Shown here piece by piece: positions 24,101 through 31,026 of a stretch of 64,000 bases of DNA. Both the position numbers and the translations under genes were made by a program. Under the pieces are notes generated by a model that worked only from the letters and a program-made list of their open reading frames with translations, searched no databases and was not told the DNA's origin. Position 1 is the stretch's first letter. Every line of letters starts with the position of its first letter. The DNA lies in assembly GCA_035296325.1 (NCBI GenBank), contig DATHBD010000062.1:62001-126000 (forward strand), given 5' to 3'. This DNA comes from DATHBD01 sp035296325 (lineage in GTDB: Bacteria; Actinomycetota; Actinomycetes; Mycobacteriales; Micromonosporaceae).

Positions 24101-26531
24101 GCGTGGGCGCCTTCTCCAGGCTGCGCAGTTCCACCAGTATCGGCAGCAGTCCCGGGAGCGAGTCGGGGAGGGTGCGGGCCAGCTGGCGCAGGAGGGAGGT
24201 CTTGCCGCGTCCGAAGTCGCCAAGCACCATCACCAGCCGGGCGCTCGGCGCGCCCAGCCAGGTGCTCACCTGGTCGGCCAGCCCCGCCTCGATCTCACCG
24301 TCGCCGGTCGCGCCCATCACGCGGTACCGCTGTGGCACGTACAGCCCGGGCGGGTAGATCTGGTCGTTCGCCAGCCGGCTGGTCTGCCGCTCCACGAGCG
24401 GGCGCAGGTCGAGCAGGCCCTGGTAGTCCACGAAGCTGCGCAGCCGCACGCCGCGTCGTCGCGCGTCGGCGACCAGCGCCTCGGGTGCCGGTGGGCCGGC
24501 GTAGACGAACTCGGAACGCACCGAGGGATCGGCCGACGCGAACTTGGCGTGGACCTCATCGACGAACCGGCCCACGCACTCCTCGGTGGCTGGCCCGTCC
24601 ACGGCGCCGACCGGCCACTGCTCCGCGCCGGCGCTGTCCGGCAGCGGGTCGGACACCCGCAGGTACCCGGCGTGCGGCCGCGGCGTCACCGTGGCCTGGG
24701 GGAAGTTCGCCCGGGTCGCCTCGGCCACCCGGGACAGGAAGTCATCGACCGGTTCCCGCACCTCGGCCGGGGGCCATCCCGGCGACGGGTCCACGGGCTG
24801 CTCCGGCACCGGCGTGGGGAAGGCGGCGTCGACGTCGGTGAGTGCCGCGTGCTCGGTCGCCGACCAGTCCGAGCCGGTCCGGCTGATCCGGGTATCGCCG
24901 ATCCACCGCCGCTGACCCAGGGCGTACTGGCGGGCGTACCGGGTGAACCCGTTTCGATTGATGGTGAGGAGCTGGTACTGGTTGGGCACCTCGGCCGGGC
25001 GGGCCGACGCCGAGACCGCGGCACTGCCGGTCGACACGGCGATCAGCCCGGATGGCAGGCGATGCACCCGACCGTCGTGGGTGTGGCCGTGCAGCAGGAG
25101 ATTGACCAGCCCCGGCTGGCCGAGGATCCGGTCCAGGTCGTCGGCGTCGCGGAGATTCTCGTCGTCGCACTGCGCGCCGCGTACCACGTTGTGGTGGACC
25201 GCACCGAGGCGCAGCCATCCCCGGCTGCGGTAGTCGGCCAGCCGGTCGGCGAACCAGCGCAACTGGTGCTCGCCGACCCAGCCGTAGTGGTCGGTCTCCA
25301 GGTGGCTCTCGGCGATGGTGGAGTTCAGGCCCGCCACCACCACGGCGAGGTCGGGCATCTCGAACAGGGTCCACGGCTCGTCCGGCGTGAACGTCGTGTG
25401 GGGCACGCCGGCGTAGAAGTCGGCGAACACCGCCGCGAACTGCTTCCACTTTGGAAAGTACGGCGGCACCGGGTCCCGCTCGTCGCCCGCCTGCGCGGCG
25501 AAGTACCCCTCGCACGTCTTGCGGTTGATGTCGTGGTTGCCCGGGACGAGCGCCACGTGTCCGCGGGGGATCTCCACCGCCTCGGCGAGCGCCGCCACGA
25601 ACTCGGCGGCCTGTTCCAGCTCGGTGCGCAGACCCCATTCCGCCAGATCGCCGGTGACCACCATGAGGTCGGGGTACAGGCCATGGTCGTCGGCCAGGCC
25701 GGCGAGGTCGTCGTGCAGCCGCCGGAACAGCGTGTCGTGGGCCTGGTCGGCCGGGGTCAGGCCGTTGCCGCCGAAGAGGTGGTGCCGGCCGAACTGGGGG
25801 TCGGAGACGTGCAGGACGGTGAGTTGGTCGACCTCGGTATGTTTCGCGCCGGGCGAGTACGGGCCACCTCCCCGGCCGTACCCCGGAGCGAGCACCTCCG
25901 GCCAGGCGAGCCGCAGCCGAAGGGTGTCGATGGCGTAGCTGTCCCGCTCGCCGCCGCGCCCGGCCGCGGCGGCCGCGAGCATGCCCACCACCCGACCCGC
26001 CGCCTCGTCGTAGACCGGGCTTCCGCTGTATCCGGGCTGGATCCGCAGCGCGGCGTCCACCCCGGAGTCAAGTTGCAACCGGCCACCGCCGACCCGACCC
26101 TGCACCGACGTCTGCACCCACGCGCCGTTGGGCCGCGGTGGCGTACCGGGATAGCCGAAGACCCGCACGGTGCGACCGGGCGCCGGCGGGTTCACCGCGA
26201 GCTGCGCCGGCTGCACACCGGCCGGCACCGGTCCGACGAGGACCAGTCCGGCCAGGTCGTCGCCGGCCGCCCCTTCGCGCGGCGGCGGTAGCCAGCGCAC
26301 GACCCGTGCCTGCGCCCGTGGCACCTCCGCGCCGGACGTCACGGCCAGCGGAAACTCGACAGACACCAGGTCGGGCGGTGCCGTCTGGGAGCGTGGATCG
26401 AGACCGAGAGCCGCGTTCACCACGTGCGCGCAGGTGAGGATCTCCTGCTGGCCGACGAGGAAGCCGACGCCGACAGCGCGGCCACCCGGCCCGATGACGC
26501 CGACGGTGTACGCCGGTGACGCGTCAGCCAT
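21129..26531 (-). CDS. Trypsin - calcineurin-like phosphoesterase - NACHT (STAND) NTPase - pentapeptide - WD40 fusion
   Basis: 1800 residues. 1-215: trypsin-like protease, with His36 in LTCAHVV, Asp91/92 in GDDLAGLVLV and Ser169 in PGYSGSPV, so the triad looks intact. 236-530: calcineurin-like metallophosphoesterase (HVSDPQFGRH, VVTGDLAEW, VPGNHDIN, AVHHN, HGHTHDG), with Gln in place of the usual first His. 575-735: uncharacterised alpha/beta domain. 735-1090: NACHT NTPase, Walker A LGDFGRGKTSL (771-778), Walker B LLFDGFDEL (846-850), SRTQHF. 1200-1218: Pro-rich linker. 1222-1275: pentapeptide repeats (ADLRGADLRGL). 1325-1760: ten WD40 repeats, mostly near-identical. No transmembrane segment. 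I infer a sensor-NTPase-effector conflict or immunity protein, with WD40 and pentapeptide repeats sensing and protease and phosphoesterase acting. It is coupled to the Trypco1 gene (8-bp overlap). Confidence 0.9.
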   Translation of the reverse strand: MADASPAYTVGVIGPGGRAVGVGFLVGQQEILTCAHVVNAALGLDPRSQTAPPDLVSVEFPLAVTSGAEVPRAQARVVRWLPPPREGAAGDDLAGLVLVGPVPAGVQPAQLAVNPPAPGRTVRVFGYPGTPPRPNGAWVQTSVQGRVGGGRLQLDSGVDAALRIQPGYSGSPVYDEAAGRVVGMLAAAAAGRGGERDSYAIDTLRLRLAWPEVLAPGYGRGGGPYSPGAKHTEVDQLTVLHVSDPQFGRHHLFGGNGLTPADQAHDTLFRRLHDDLAGLADDHGLYPDLMVVTGDLAEWGLRTELEQAAEFVAALAEAVEIPRGHVALVPGNHDINRKTCEGYFAAQAGDERDPVPPYFPKWKQFAAVFADFYAGVPHTTFTPDEPWTLFEMPDLAVVVAGLNSTIAESHLETDHYGWVGEHQLRWFADRLADYRSRGWLRLGAVHHNVVRGAQCDDENLRDADDLDRILGQPGLVNLLLHGHTHDGRVHRLPSGLIAVSTGSAAVSASARPAEVPNQYQLLTINRNGFTRYARQYALGQRRWIGDTRISRTGSDWSATEHAALTDVDAAFPTPVPEQPVDPSPGWPPAEVREPVDDFLSRVAEATRANFPQATVTPRPHAGYLRVSDPLPDSAGAEQWPVGAVDGPATEECVGRFVDEVHAKFASADPSVRSEFVYAGPPAPEALVADARRRGVRLRSFVDYQGLLDLRPLVERQTSRLANDQIYPPGLYVPQRYRVMGATGDGEIEAGLADQVSTWLGAPSARLVMVLGDFGRGKTSLLRQLARTLPDSLPGLLPILVELRSLEKAPTLDELLGQHLISAHVEDINPGKLRYMIRSGRLALLFDGFDELELRVGYDNAADYLQILLESVTDRAKVVLTSRTQHFRSTRQVRTALGDRVAALSASRIVVLEDFSDQQIVEFLSNRYGGDADAAQARFTLLGAISDLLGLARNPRMLGFIAALDEDRLREVQQRRGRISAAALYRELVDFWLVGEADRQRHRGGVPSFDEQERLAACTALALRLWASTRPTIPMADLSAEVSATLTRLAERGYSADQAAHSIGSGSLLVRTEDAAFTFVHQSVMEWLVADAAATQLRERGASEVLSVRPLSQLMADFLCDLAGRRAAGAWAAAILAAVDASDTAKRNALAVQRRTGRTLTDAWPGPVSRGAVTRPARQETGLATVAGAPAGALEGIMAGSAAPPPVPVPPPAPAPPPGTQVLAGMDLRGQDLTGRSLRGADLRGADLRGLRLTDVDLTGADLREADLTGARMARGTLGEAYLDGSRWERAAILGTAGLATVRDAGALAAAAIPGRDAAAVQQPLAMSATCVAFSPDGAVLAIGRGGGVELVDASDGTRLRCLVGHPNLVVGVAFSPDGTLVATAADDGTARIWDTTTGAHRSTLTGHNSRVTAVAFSPDGTLLATAADDRTARTWDTTTGAHRSTLTGHNSRMTAVAFSPDGTLLATAANDRTARTWDTTTGAHRTTLTGHTDRVRDVAFSPDGTLLATASDDRTARTWDPTTGAHRSTLTGHRGSVTAVAFSRDGTLLATASNDGTGRTWDTTTGAHRATLTGHTDWVRDVAFSPDGTLLATASNDGTARTWDTTTGAHRSTLTGHTAWVRGVAFSPDGTLLATASNDGTARTWHTRTGQQSSTLTGDTGSMTGVAFSPDGTLLATTAIDGTARTWDAITGAHRTTFTGHSSTVTGVAFSPDGRRLATASDDGTARIWETNTGACLATLVAFANGYAVLLPDGSYKLSGDPGGALWWAVKLCRFGPGELDPYAPDIRQLPADAAIPADR
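21340..22470. repeat. 126-bp tandem repeats encoding near-identical WD40 blades
   Basis: The motif TGCGCTCC recurs with 126-bp period (for example 21451, 21703, 21829, 21955, 22081, 22207, 22333). Each unit codes one 42-residue blade of the form AFSPDGTLLATAxxDxTARTWDTTTGAHRxTLTGH (shortened). The middle seven or eight units are nearly identical at DNA level, so the array has been expanded or homogenised recently. Confidence 0.92.
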
Positions 26532-26865
26532 CCGCAGGAGCCCCGGTCGGGCGCTTCCAGGTGAGGTTCACGGTGAAATGCACCTTGCTGGTGCCCTTCG
26601 CCACCACGACTCCGCTCTCCGCGCCGAGTACCAGGCCGAACTCCACGGCGACCTCGTCCGGCGCCAGCTTTGCGAGTCTCGAAAGCACTGCCTTCACGGC
26701 GGGTTGGATCTGATCCAGCGCCGTCTCGAGGCTCTCCCCGGCGCGCGCGACGATCTCTCCCGGTCGCAGCGCGGCGAGTTCCAGATCGCCCGGCAGGTCC
26801 TCATCGGAGGCTTGCACGAGGAGCCGCCCGCCACCCTCCACCGGGATCTCGATCAGATAGGTCAT
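26524..26865 (-). CDS. Trypco1 (trypsin-co-occurring domain 1; CU044_2847-type) small protein
   Basis: 113 residues, beginning MTYLIEIPVEGGGRLLVQ and ending with VEFGLVLGAESGVVVAKGTS and VHFTVNLTWKRP. This is the pattern of the CU044_2847/Trypco1 family: a small beta-alpha protein found almost only beside trypsin-, NACHT- or caspase-containing conflict genes in actinobacteria. Its role in such systems is unknown; a regulator, inhibitor or substrate of the partner protease has been suggested on context. GGAGG stands 8 bp before the ATG. The TGA overlaps the ATG of the giant gene (ATGGCTGA), so the two are translated together. It is divergent from the asparaginase gene with 97 bp between the starts. 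Confidence 0.85.
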   Translation of the reverse strand: MTYLIEIPVEGGGRLLVQASDEDLPGDLELAALRPGEIVARAGESLETALDQIQPAVKAVLSRLAKLAPDEVAVEFGLVLGAESGVVVAKGTSKVHFTVNLTWKRPTGAPADG

Positions 26866-26962
26866 CGTCCCTACCTCCGTGCACCGGCCGAGTTGTTCCG
26901 GTCACCCTATGGCTTGCGCGGAACACTTCGCCAGCACGCTTTCCGAAGGTAGCGTCCGACGG

Positions 26963-27895
26963 ATGTCCGAACTGCTCGCCGAGGTCCTCCGGTCCGGGTT
27001 CGTGGAGAGCCGCCACCATGGTGAGGTCGCCGTCCTCGGTCCGGACGGTGCGCTGGTCGCCGCCGCGGGCGACATCACCGCACCGATGTTTCCGCGTTCC
27101 GCCAACAAGCCGCTGCAGGCGGTCGGCATGCTGCGGGCCGGGCTGCCGCTGACCGGCGTCGAGCTTGCGCTGGTCACCGCGAGTCACCGTGGCGAGCCGG
27201 CACACCTCGCGGTGGTACGGCGGATGCTCGGCTCCGCTGGGCTGGACGAGGACGTGTTGGCGTGCCCGCCGGCCTATCCACTCGCCGAACCCGCCCGCCA
27301 CGCCGCGCTGCGCGCCGGGATGCCGCCGTCGCGCACGTTCGCCAACTGCTCGGGCAAGCACGCCGGCATGGTGCTGACCTGCCTGGCGAACGGCTGGCCA
27401 GTGCGGGGCTACCTGGCCGTCGACCACCCGGTGCAGGTGGCGATCACCGACGCGGTGGCCGACCTGGCGGGCGAGGCCGTTTCCGCGCTGGGGGTGGACG
27501 GGTGCGGCGCACCGGTGCATGCCATCTCGCTGTACGGGCTGGCTCGCGCGTTCCGCCGGCTGGTGGACGCCGTTCCGGGCACCGCTGAGCACGCCGTCGC
27601 CGCCGCCATGCGGGCGCATCCCGCGATGGTCTCCGGCACGGACCCGGGTGCCTGGGACACCCGCCTGATGACGGCGGTACCCGGCCTGGTCAGCAAGGGG
27701 GGAGCGGAGGGAGTGTCGGCGGTGGCGGTGCCCCGGGTCGGCGCGGTCGCCGTCAAGATCTCGGACGGGGCGATGCGAGCCGTGCCCGCGGTGCTCGCCT
27801 CGGCGCTGCGCCGGCTCGGGGTGGCGGTGCCCGATCTGGGGGAACCCATCCTCGGCGGTGGGGTACCGGTCGGCGTGGTGCGCGCATTGTGGTGA
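26963..27895 (+). CDS. L-asparaginase, Rhizobium etli type (asparaginase II family)
   Basis: 310 residues from ATG 26963. Conserved segments of the ReAV-like family: FPRSANKPLQAVGML with the SxxK pair, LVTASHRGEPAH, FANCSGKHAGMVL and VDGCGAPVHAISL with the metal/active-site Cys, and GVSAVAVPRVGAVAVKISDG with the second Lys. These enzymes hydrolyse asparagine to aspartate and ammonia and are unrelated in fold to the classical type I/II asparaginases. The start MSELLAEVLRSGFVESRHHG is typical; the upstream frame to 26879 is ignored. Confidence 0.9.
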   Translation: MSELLAEVLRSGFVESRHHGEVAVLGPDGALVAAAGDITAPMFPRSANKPLQAVGMLRAGLPLTGVELALVTASHRGEPAHLAVVRRMLGSAGLDEDVLACPPAYPLAEPARHAALRAGMPPSRTFANCSGKHAGMVLTCLANGWPVRGYLAVDHPVQVAITDAVADLAGEAVSALGVDGCGAPVHAISLYGLARAFRRLVDAVPGTAEHAVAAAMRAHPAMVSGTDPGAWDTRLMTAVPGLVSKGGAEGVSAVAVPRVGAVAVKISDGAMRAVPAVLASALRRLGVAVPDLGEPILGGGVPVGVVRALW

Positions 27896-27919
27896 AATTG
27901 ACCGAGTAGTGGGCATGAC

Positions 27920-27957
27920 GCTAGCCACAGTTAGCGTTTTGCTTGCAATAGCTAGCG
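27920..27957. promoter_or_regulatory. CGCTAGC/GCTAGCG inverted repeat upstream of the XRE regulator
   Basis: CGCTAGC at 27920-27926 and GCTAGCG at 27951-27957 are perfect inverted copies 24 bp apart, with a third related half-site GTTAGCG at 27930-27936. They lie in an unusually A/T-rich island 23-60 bp before the start of the helix-turn-helix gene, as expected for an autoregulatory site. Confidence 0.5.
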
Positions 27958-27979
27958 GCCCGGCGGTAGCGTCGGAGGC

Positions 27980-28408
27980 GTGAGCGAGCCAACCGGTCAG
28001 CCCAGTGAAGAACCTCGAGACCTCGGTGCGTTCATTCGGGATCTCCGTCAGAACGCGCGAATCTCGTTGCGCCAACTCGCTGAGCAGACCGGGGTCAGCA
28101 ACCCGTACCTGAGCCAGATCGAGCGAGGGCTCAGGAAGCCCAGTGCCGAGGTGCTTGCTCAATTGGCAGGTGCGCTACGGGTTTCTACGCCGATGATGTA
28201 CCTGCGGGCCGGGCTGCTCGACTCGCGCGATGGTCAAGGGGTGCTGGACGCGATCGCCGGCGACCCTGATCTGACCGGGGCACAGAAGCAGTCGTTGACC
28301 CAGATCTACGAGACATTCCGGCGCGAGAACGCCCGTCATGCCGAGCCCAGCGGCACGGCGACAGAGAGCGACACGACATCGGGCGGCGGCGCTACGCCCG
28401 ACGTGTGA
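27980..28408 (+). CDS. XRE-family helix-turn-helix regulator
   Basis: 142 residues. The HTH (about 15-75) is LGAFIRDLRQNARISLRQLA ... VSNPYLSQIERGLRKPSAEV, a clear Cro/cI-type domain. A short helical region (LTGAQKQSLTQIYETFRREN) and an acidic, disordered tail follow. Close homologues are common in Micromonosporaceae next to this asparaginase and the HbhA-like gene. Its targets are unknown; the CGCTAGC repeats just upstream suggest autoregulation. It is 56 bp from the HbhA-like gene and may control it. Confidence 0.85.
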   Translation: MSEPTGQPSEEPRDLGAFIRDLRQNARISLRQLAEQTGVSNPYLSQIERGLRKPSAEVLAQLAGALRVSTPMMYLRAGLLDSRDGQGVLDAIAGDPDLTGAQKQSLTQIYETFRRENARHAEPSGTATESDTTSGGGATPDV

Positions 28409-28464
28409 ACCACCGGACCGGTCGGGGGGCCGATCCGCACCCAACATCGCAGGAGGAGCCGACT

Positions 28465-28944
28465 ATGGCGACCAGAAACACCAGTACGACGACGCAAACC
28501 CAGACCACCGACACCGCCGAGGACCGCATCCCCGCCCCGCTGTACGCAGCGGCCGGCGCGGGCGACCTGGCGTTCCAGCAGATCCGCAAGCTTCCCACCA
28601 AGGTCGCCGAGCTGCGCGACCGCGTCGTTGACCTGCGCCCCACCGTGAGCGACGCCGTGGTCGAGCGTGACCTGCGCGCCGACGTGCACCGGGTGCGGCG
28701 CATCGCGCGACGCAACGCGTTCGCCTTCGTCTCCAGCGCCCAGGCCGCACAGGACCGGGCCCTCGCCGTGTACAACGGCCTGGTGACCCGCGGCGAGCGG
28801 GTCGTCCGCACCGTTCGGGTCGACGCGGCCGCCGAGATCTCGCCCATCGAGATTCCGGCGACGGGGTACGACACCACCAAGCGGTCCAACGGTGGCACGA
28901 GCGCCAAGCCGGCCGCGAAGCGCACCCGGTCGACCGCCAAGTAG
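28465..28944 (+). CDS. HbhA-like (heparin-binding hemagglutinin-type) protein
   Basis: 159 residues, AGGAGGAG before ATG 28465. A Thr/Gln-rich start is followed by a long amphipathic helical region (PAPLYAAAGAGDLAFQQIRK ... VAELRDRVVDLRP ... YNGLVTRGERVVRTVR) and a Lys/Ala-rich tail (KPAAKRTRSTAK). This layout resembles mycobacterial HbhA, a coiled-coil adhesin or membrane-associated protein with a basic C-terminal binding tail. In soil actinobacteria it more probably associates with membrane or polyphosphate-like anions. Function inferred from composition only. A strong terminator follows. Confidence 0.72.
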   Translation: MATRNTSTTTQTQTTDTAEDRIPAPLYAAAGAGDLAFQQIRKLPTKVAELRDRVVDLRPTVSDAVVERDLRADVHRVRRIARRNAFAFVSSAQAAQDRALAVYNGLVTRGERVVRTVRVDAAAEISPIEIPATGYDTTKRSNGGTSAKPAAKRTRSTAK

Positions 28945-28978
28945 GCGCACCGCGGCATCGGTTGTGCAGCGAACATAG

Positions 28979-29012
28979 CCCCCCGGGTGCCGGTGAGCGC
29001 CGCCCCGGGGGG
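28979..29012 (+). terminator. Intrinsic terminator after the HbhA-like gene
   Basis: CCCCCCGGG (28979-28987) pairs with CCCGGGGGG (29004-29012), 16-nt loop, followed by TTCGGCTT. It ends 19 bp before the DUF2516 start. Confidence 0.72.
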
Positions 29013-29031
29013 TTCGGCTTAAGCTGGGAGG

Positions 29032-29346
29032 ATGTTCAGCGCGGCGGTGCCAGTGTTCTACGGCGACGTGATCTTCAACATCAACCGGGTGCTTCTGGTC
29101 TTTGCCCTGGCTATTGAGGCGTTCGCGTTCGTCCACTGCCTTGTGCAGCGCGCCGAGGCGTTTCCGGCGATCGGCACGATGTCCAAGGGCGTGTGGCTGG
29201 CCATGACGGGTGGCAGCGTGCTGATCACCCTGGTCGCATCGTTCCTGCCGCTGCTCGGCATGGTCGCCATCACCATCGCGGCGGTGTACCTGCTCGACAT
29301 CCGGCCCGCGCTCCGCGATGCCGTCGACGGACACGGATCCTGGTAA
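29032..29346 (+). CDS. DUF2516 small membrane protein
   Basis: 104 residues with three hydrophobic segments: VLLVFALAIEAFAFVHCL, VWLAMTGGSVLITLVASF and LLGMVAITIAAVYLLDIRP. The segment LLDIRPALRD near the end is typical of DUF2516. Function unknown. It overlaps the next start by one base (TAATG), so it is translated together with the alpha/beta hydrolase. Confidence 0.82.
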   Translation: MFSAAVPVFYGDVIFNINRVLLVFALAIEAFAFVHCLVQRAEAFPAIGTMSKGVWLAMTGGSVLITLVASFLPLLGMVAITIAAVYLLDIRPALRDAVDGHGSW

Positions 29347-30233
29347 TGGACTTCCGCTGGCCGCCGCCGCCCGACGGGCGCCCGGACCGGTATCGTCCCC
29401 CCGTCACCCGGGGCCCCCAGACCGGCCGGCCGACCCTGCCGGTCCCGCCCACCGAGCTGGTCGCCACGCCGCACGGTGTGGAGTTGGAGCGGCTGTGCAC
29501 CGGTGAGGGCGTCCCGGTGACCGTGTTCGCGCACGGGTTGGCCAGCAGCATCGCGGAGACCCGGCCGTTGGGCAGTGGCGTGCTGGGCCGCAAGGTCTTC
29601 TTCCACTTCCGCGGACACGGGCGGTCCGCCGCGCCGGCCGGGGGCTGGGCCTACGCCGACCTGGCGCGCGACCTGCGGGCCATCGCCGATCTCGCCGGGG
29701 CGACCCAGGCGGTCGGCGCGAGCATGGGCGCCGGTGCGCTGTGCCGGCTGCTCGCCGACAACCCGGGTCGGTTCACCAAGGTGGTGTTCTTTCTTCCCGC
29801 CGTGCTCGACACGCCGCGGCCCGGCGCCGCCCACGCCCGGCTCGCCGATCTGCTGGACGCGGTGGAAGCCGGCGACGCCGCGCAGGTCGCCGAGTTGATC
29901 TCGCAGGACGCGCCGCCGGCGATCCGCAGTACACCCGCGGTGTGGGCCTTTCTCCGGCAGCGGCTCGACCAGTTGATGCGCGACGGTCTCGCCGCCGGCC
30001 TTGCCGGCCTGCCGGCCCAGACGCCGCTCTCGGACGCCGCCGTGCTGCAGGCTGTGACGGCGTCCGCCCTGGTCATCGCGTGTCGCGGAGACGACCTGCA
30101 CCCGGTCGCCGTGGCGGAGCACCTGGCCGGGATCCTGCCCACCGCGAGCCTGCATGTCTACGAGCGGCCCGGCGTGCTGTGGACCGAGCGCGCCGACCTC
30201 CGCGAGCGCATCTCAGCGTTTCTCAACGAGTGA
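29346..30233 (+). CDS. Alpha/beta hydrolase
   Basis: 295 residues. After a Pro-rich start, the fold begins near TVFAHGLASSIAETRPL (oxyanion HG). The nucleophile elbow is VGASMGAGALCRLL and the acid is in VIACRGDDLHPVAVAEHLAG, followed by a His in the terminal segment LHVYERPG or in DDLHP; the exact catalytic His is unsure. No substrate can be named. Operon with DUF2516 upstream; AlaX follows after 16 bp. Confidence 0.8.
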   Translation: MDFRWPPPPDGRPDRYRPPVTRGPQTGRPTLPVPPTELVATPHGVELERLCTGEGVPVTVFAHGLASSIAETRPLGSGVLGRKVFFHFRGHGRSAAPAGGWAYADLARDLRAIADLAGATQAVGASMGAGALCRLLADNPGRFTKVVFFLPAVLDTPRPGAAHARLADLLDAVEAGDAAQVAELISQDAPPAIRSTPAVWAFLRQRLDQLMRDGLAAGLAGLPAQTPLSDAAVLQAVTASALVIACRGDDLHPVAVAEHLAGILPTASLHVYERPGVLWTERADLRERISAFLNE

Positions 30234-30249
30234 CCAGGGGGATGATCCT

Positions 30250-30984
30250 GTGGGCGTGACCACCCACGGCCGCACATACCGGCTGGACCTGGCCGATCCG
30301 ACCCTGCGCGAGTGGACGTGCACGGTGCTGTCCGCCGACCCCGGGGCCGGCATCGTGCTGGATCGGTCGGCGTTCTATCCCGGTGGCGGCGGGCAGCCAC
30401 CGGACCATGGCGTGCTGCTGTGGCAGGGGGTGCAGACCCGGATCGTCGGCACCCGCAAGGGCGACGATCCGTACCTGATCCCGGCGCCGGAGGACCCGCT
30501 GCCGCCACCCGGCACCGAGGTGGTCGGCGCGGTCGAGGACGCCCGCCGCACCATGCTGATGCGGACCCACTCCGGGCTGCACGTGCTCTGCGGTGTGGTG
30601 TTCCGGGACTTCGGTGCGCTGGTGACCGGCGGCAACATGGAGCCGGGCGAGGCGCGGATGGACTTCAACCTTCCCGAGGTGCCGCCGGACTTCAAGGGCC
30701 TGATCGAGGCCGCGGTCAACGCCGAGCTGGCCGCCGACCGCCCGGTCCGGACGCTGGTGCTGCCCCGCGAGGAGGCACTGGCGTTGCCGGACATCATCCG
30801 CACCCAGTCGAACCTGATCCCGCCCGACGAGGCGGAGGTGCGCATCGTCGACATCGTCGGGCTCGACGTGCAGGCCGACAGCGGCACGCACGTGGCGTCC
30901 ACCTCGCAGGTCGGCACCGTCGCCGTGGTCAAGGTGGAGAGCAAGGGCAAGGCCAACCGGCGGGTACGCATCCGCGTCGGCTAG
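30250..30984 (+). CDS. AlaX-type alanyl-tRNA editing protein
   Basis: 244 residues, GTG 30250 (GTG 30256 also possible). The N-terminal part FYPGGGGQPPDHGVL and the zinc-binding RTHSGLHVLCG (HxxxH) match the editing domain of AlaRS. The C-terminal SGTHVAST supplies the third ligand (usual C-x-GTH). Such trans-editing factors hydrolyse Ser-tRNA(Ala) or Gly-tRNA(Ala) in the cytoplasm. The end ESKGKANRRVRI is the usual terminal motif. The lack of an AlaRS catalytic domain shows it is free-standing. Confidence 0.88.
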   Translation: MGVTTHGRTYRLDLADPTLREWTCTVLSADPGAGIVLDRSAFYPGGGGQPPDHGVLLWQGVQTRIVGTRKGDDPYLIPAPEDPLPPPGTEVVGAVEDARRTMLMRTHSGLHVLCGVVFRDFGALVTGGNMEPGEARMDFNLPEVPPDFKGLIEAAVNAELAADRPVRTLVLPREEALALPDIIRTQSNLIPPDEAEVRIVDIVGLDVQADSGTHVASTSQVGTVAVVKVESKGKANRRVRIRVG

Positions 30985-31026
30985 TGCGGTGCCCGGCGAG
31001 CCCGGCTCAGGGACCTCGCGCCGTCC

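Noticed and set aside
21807..26291. 1494-codon open frame on the plus strand opposite the NACHT fusion gene
   Set aside because: It mirrors the conserved minus-strand gene. Its sequence is Gly/Arg/Glu/Val-rich with a 42-residue repeat created by the WD40 units, there is no ribosome site, and it has no recognisable domain.
21129..26865. Recent phage or plasmid island carrying the NACHT locus
   Set aside because: No integrase, IS end, tRNA or GC shift is visible at either edge; the flanks are ordinary core genes.
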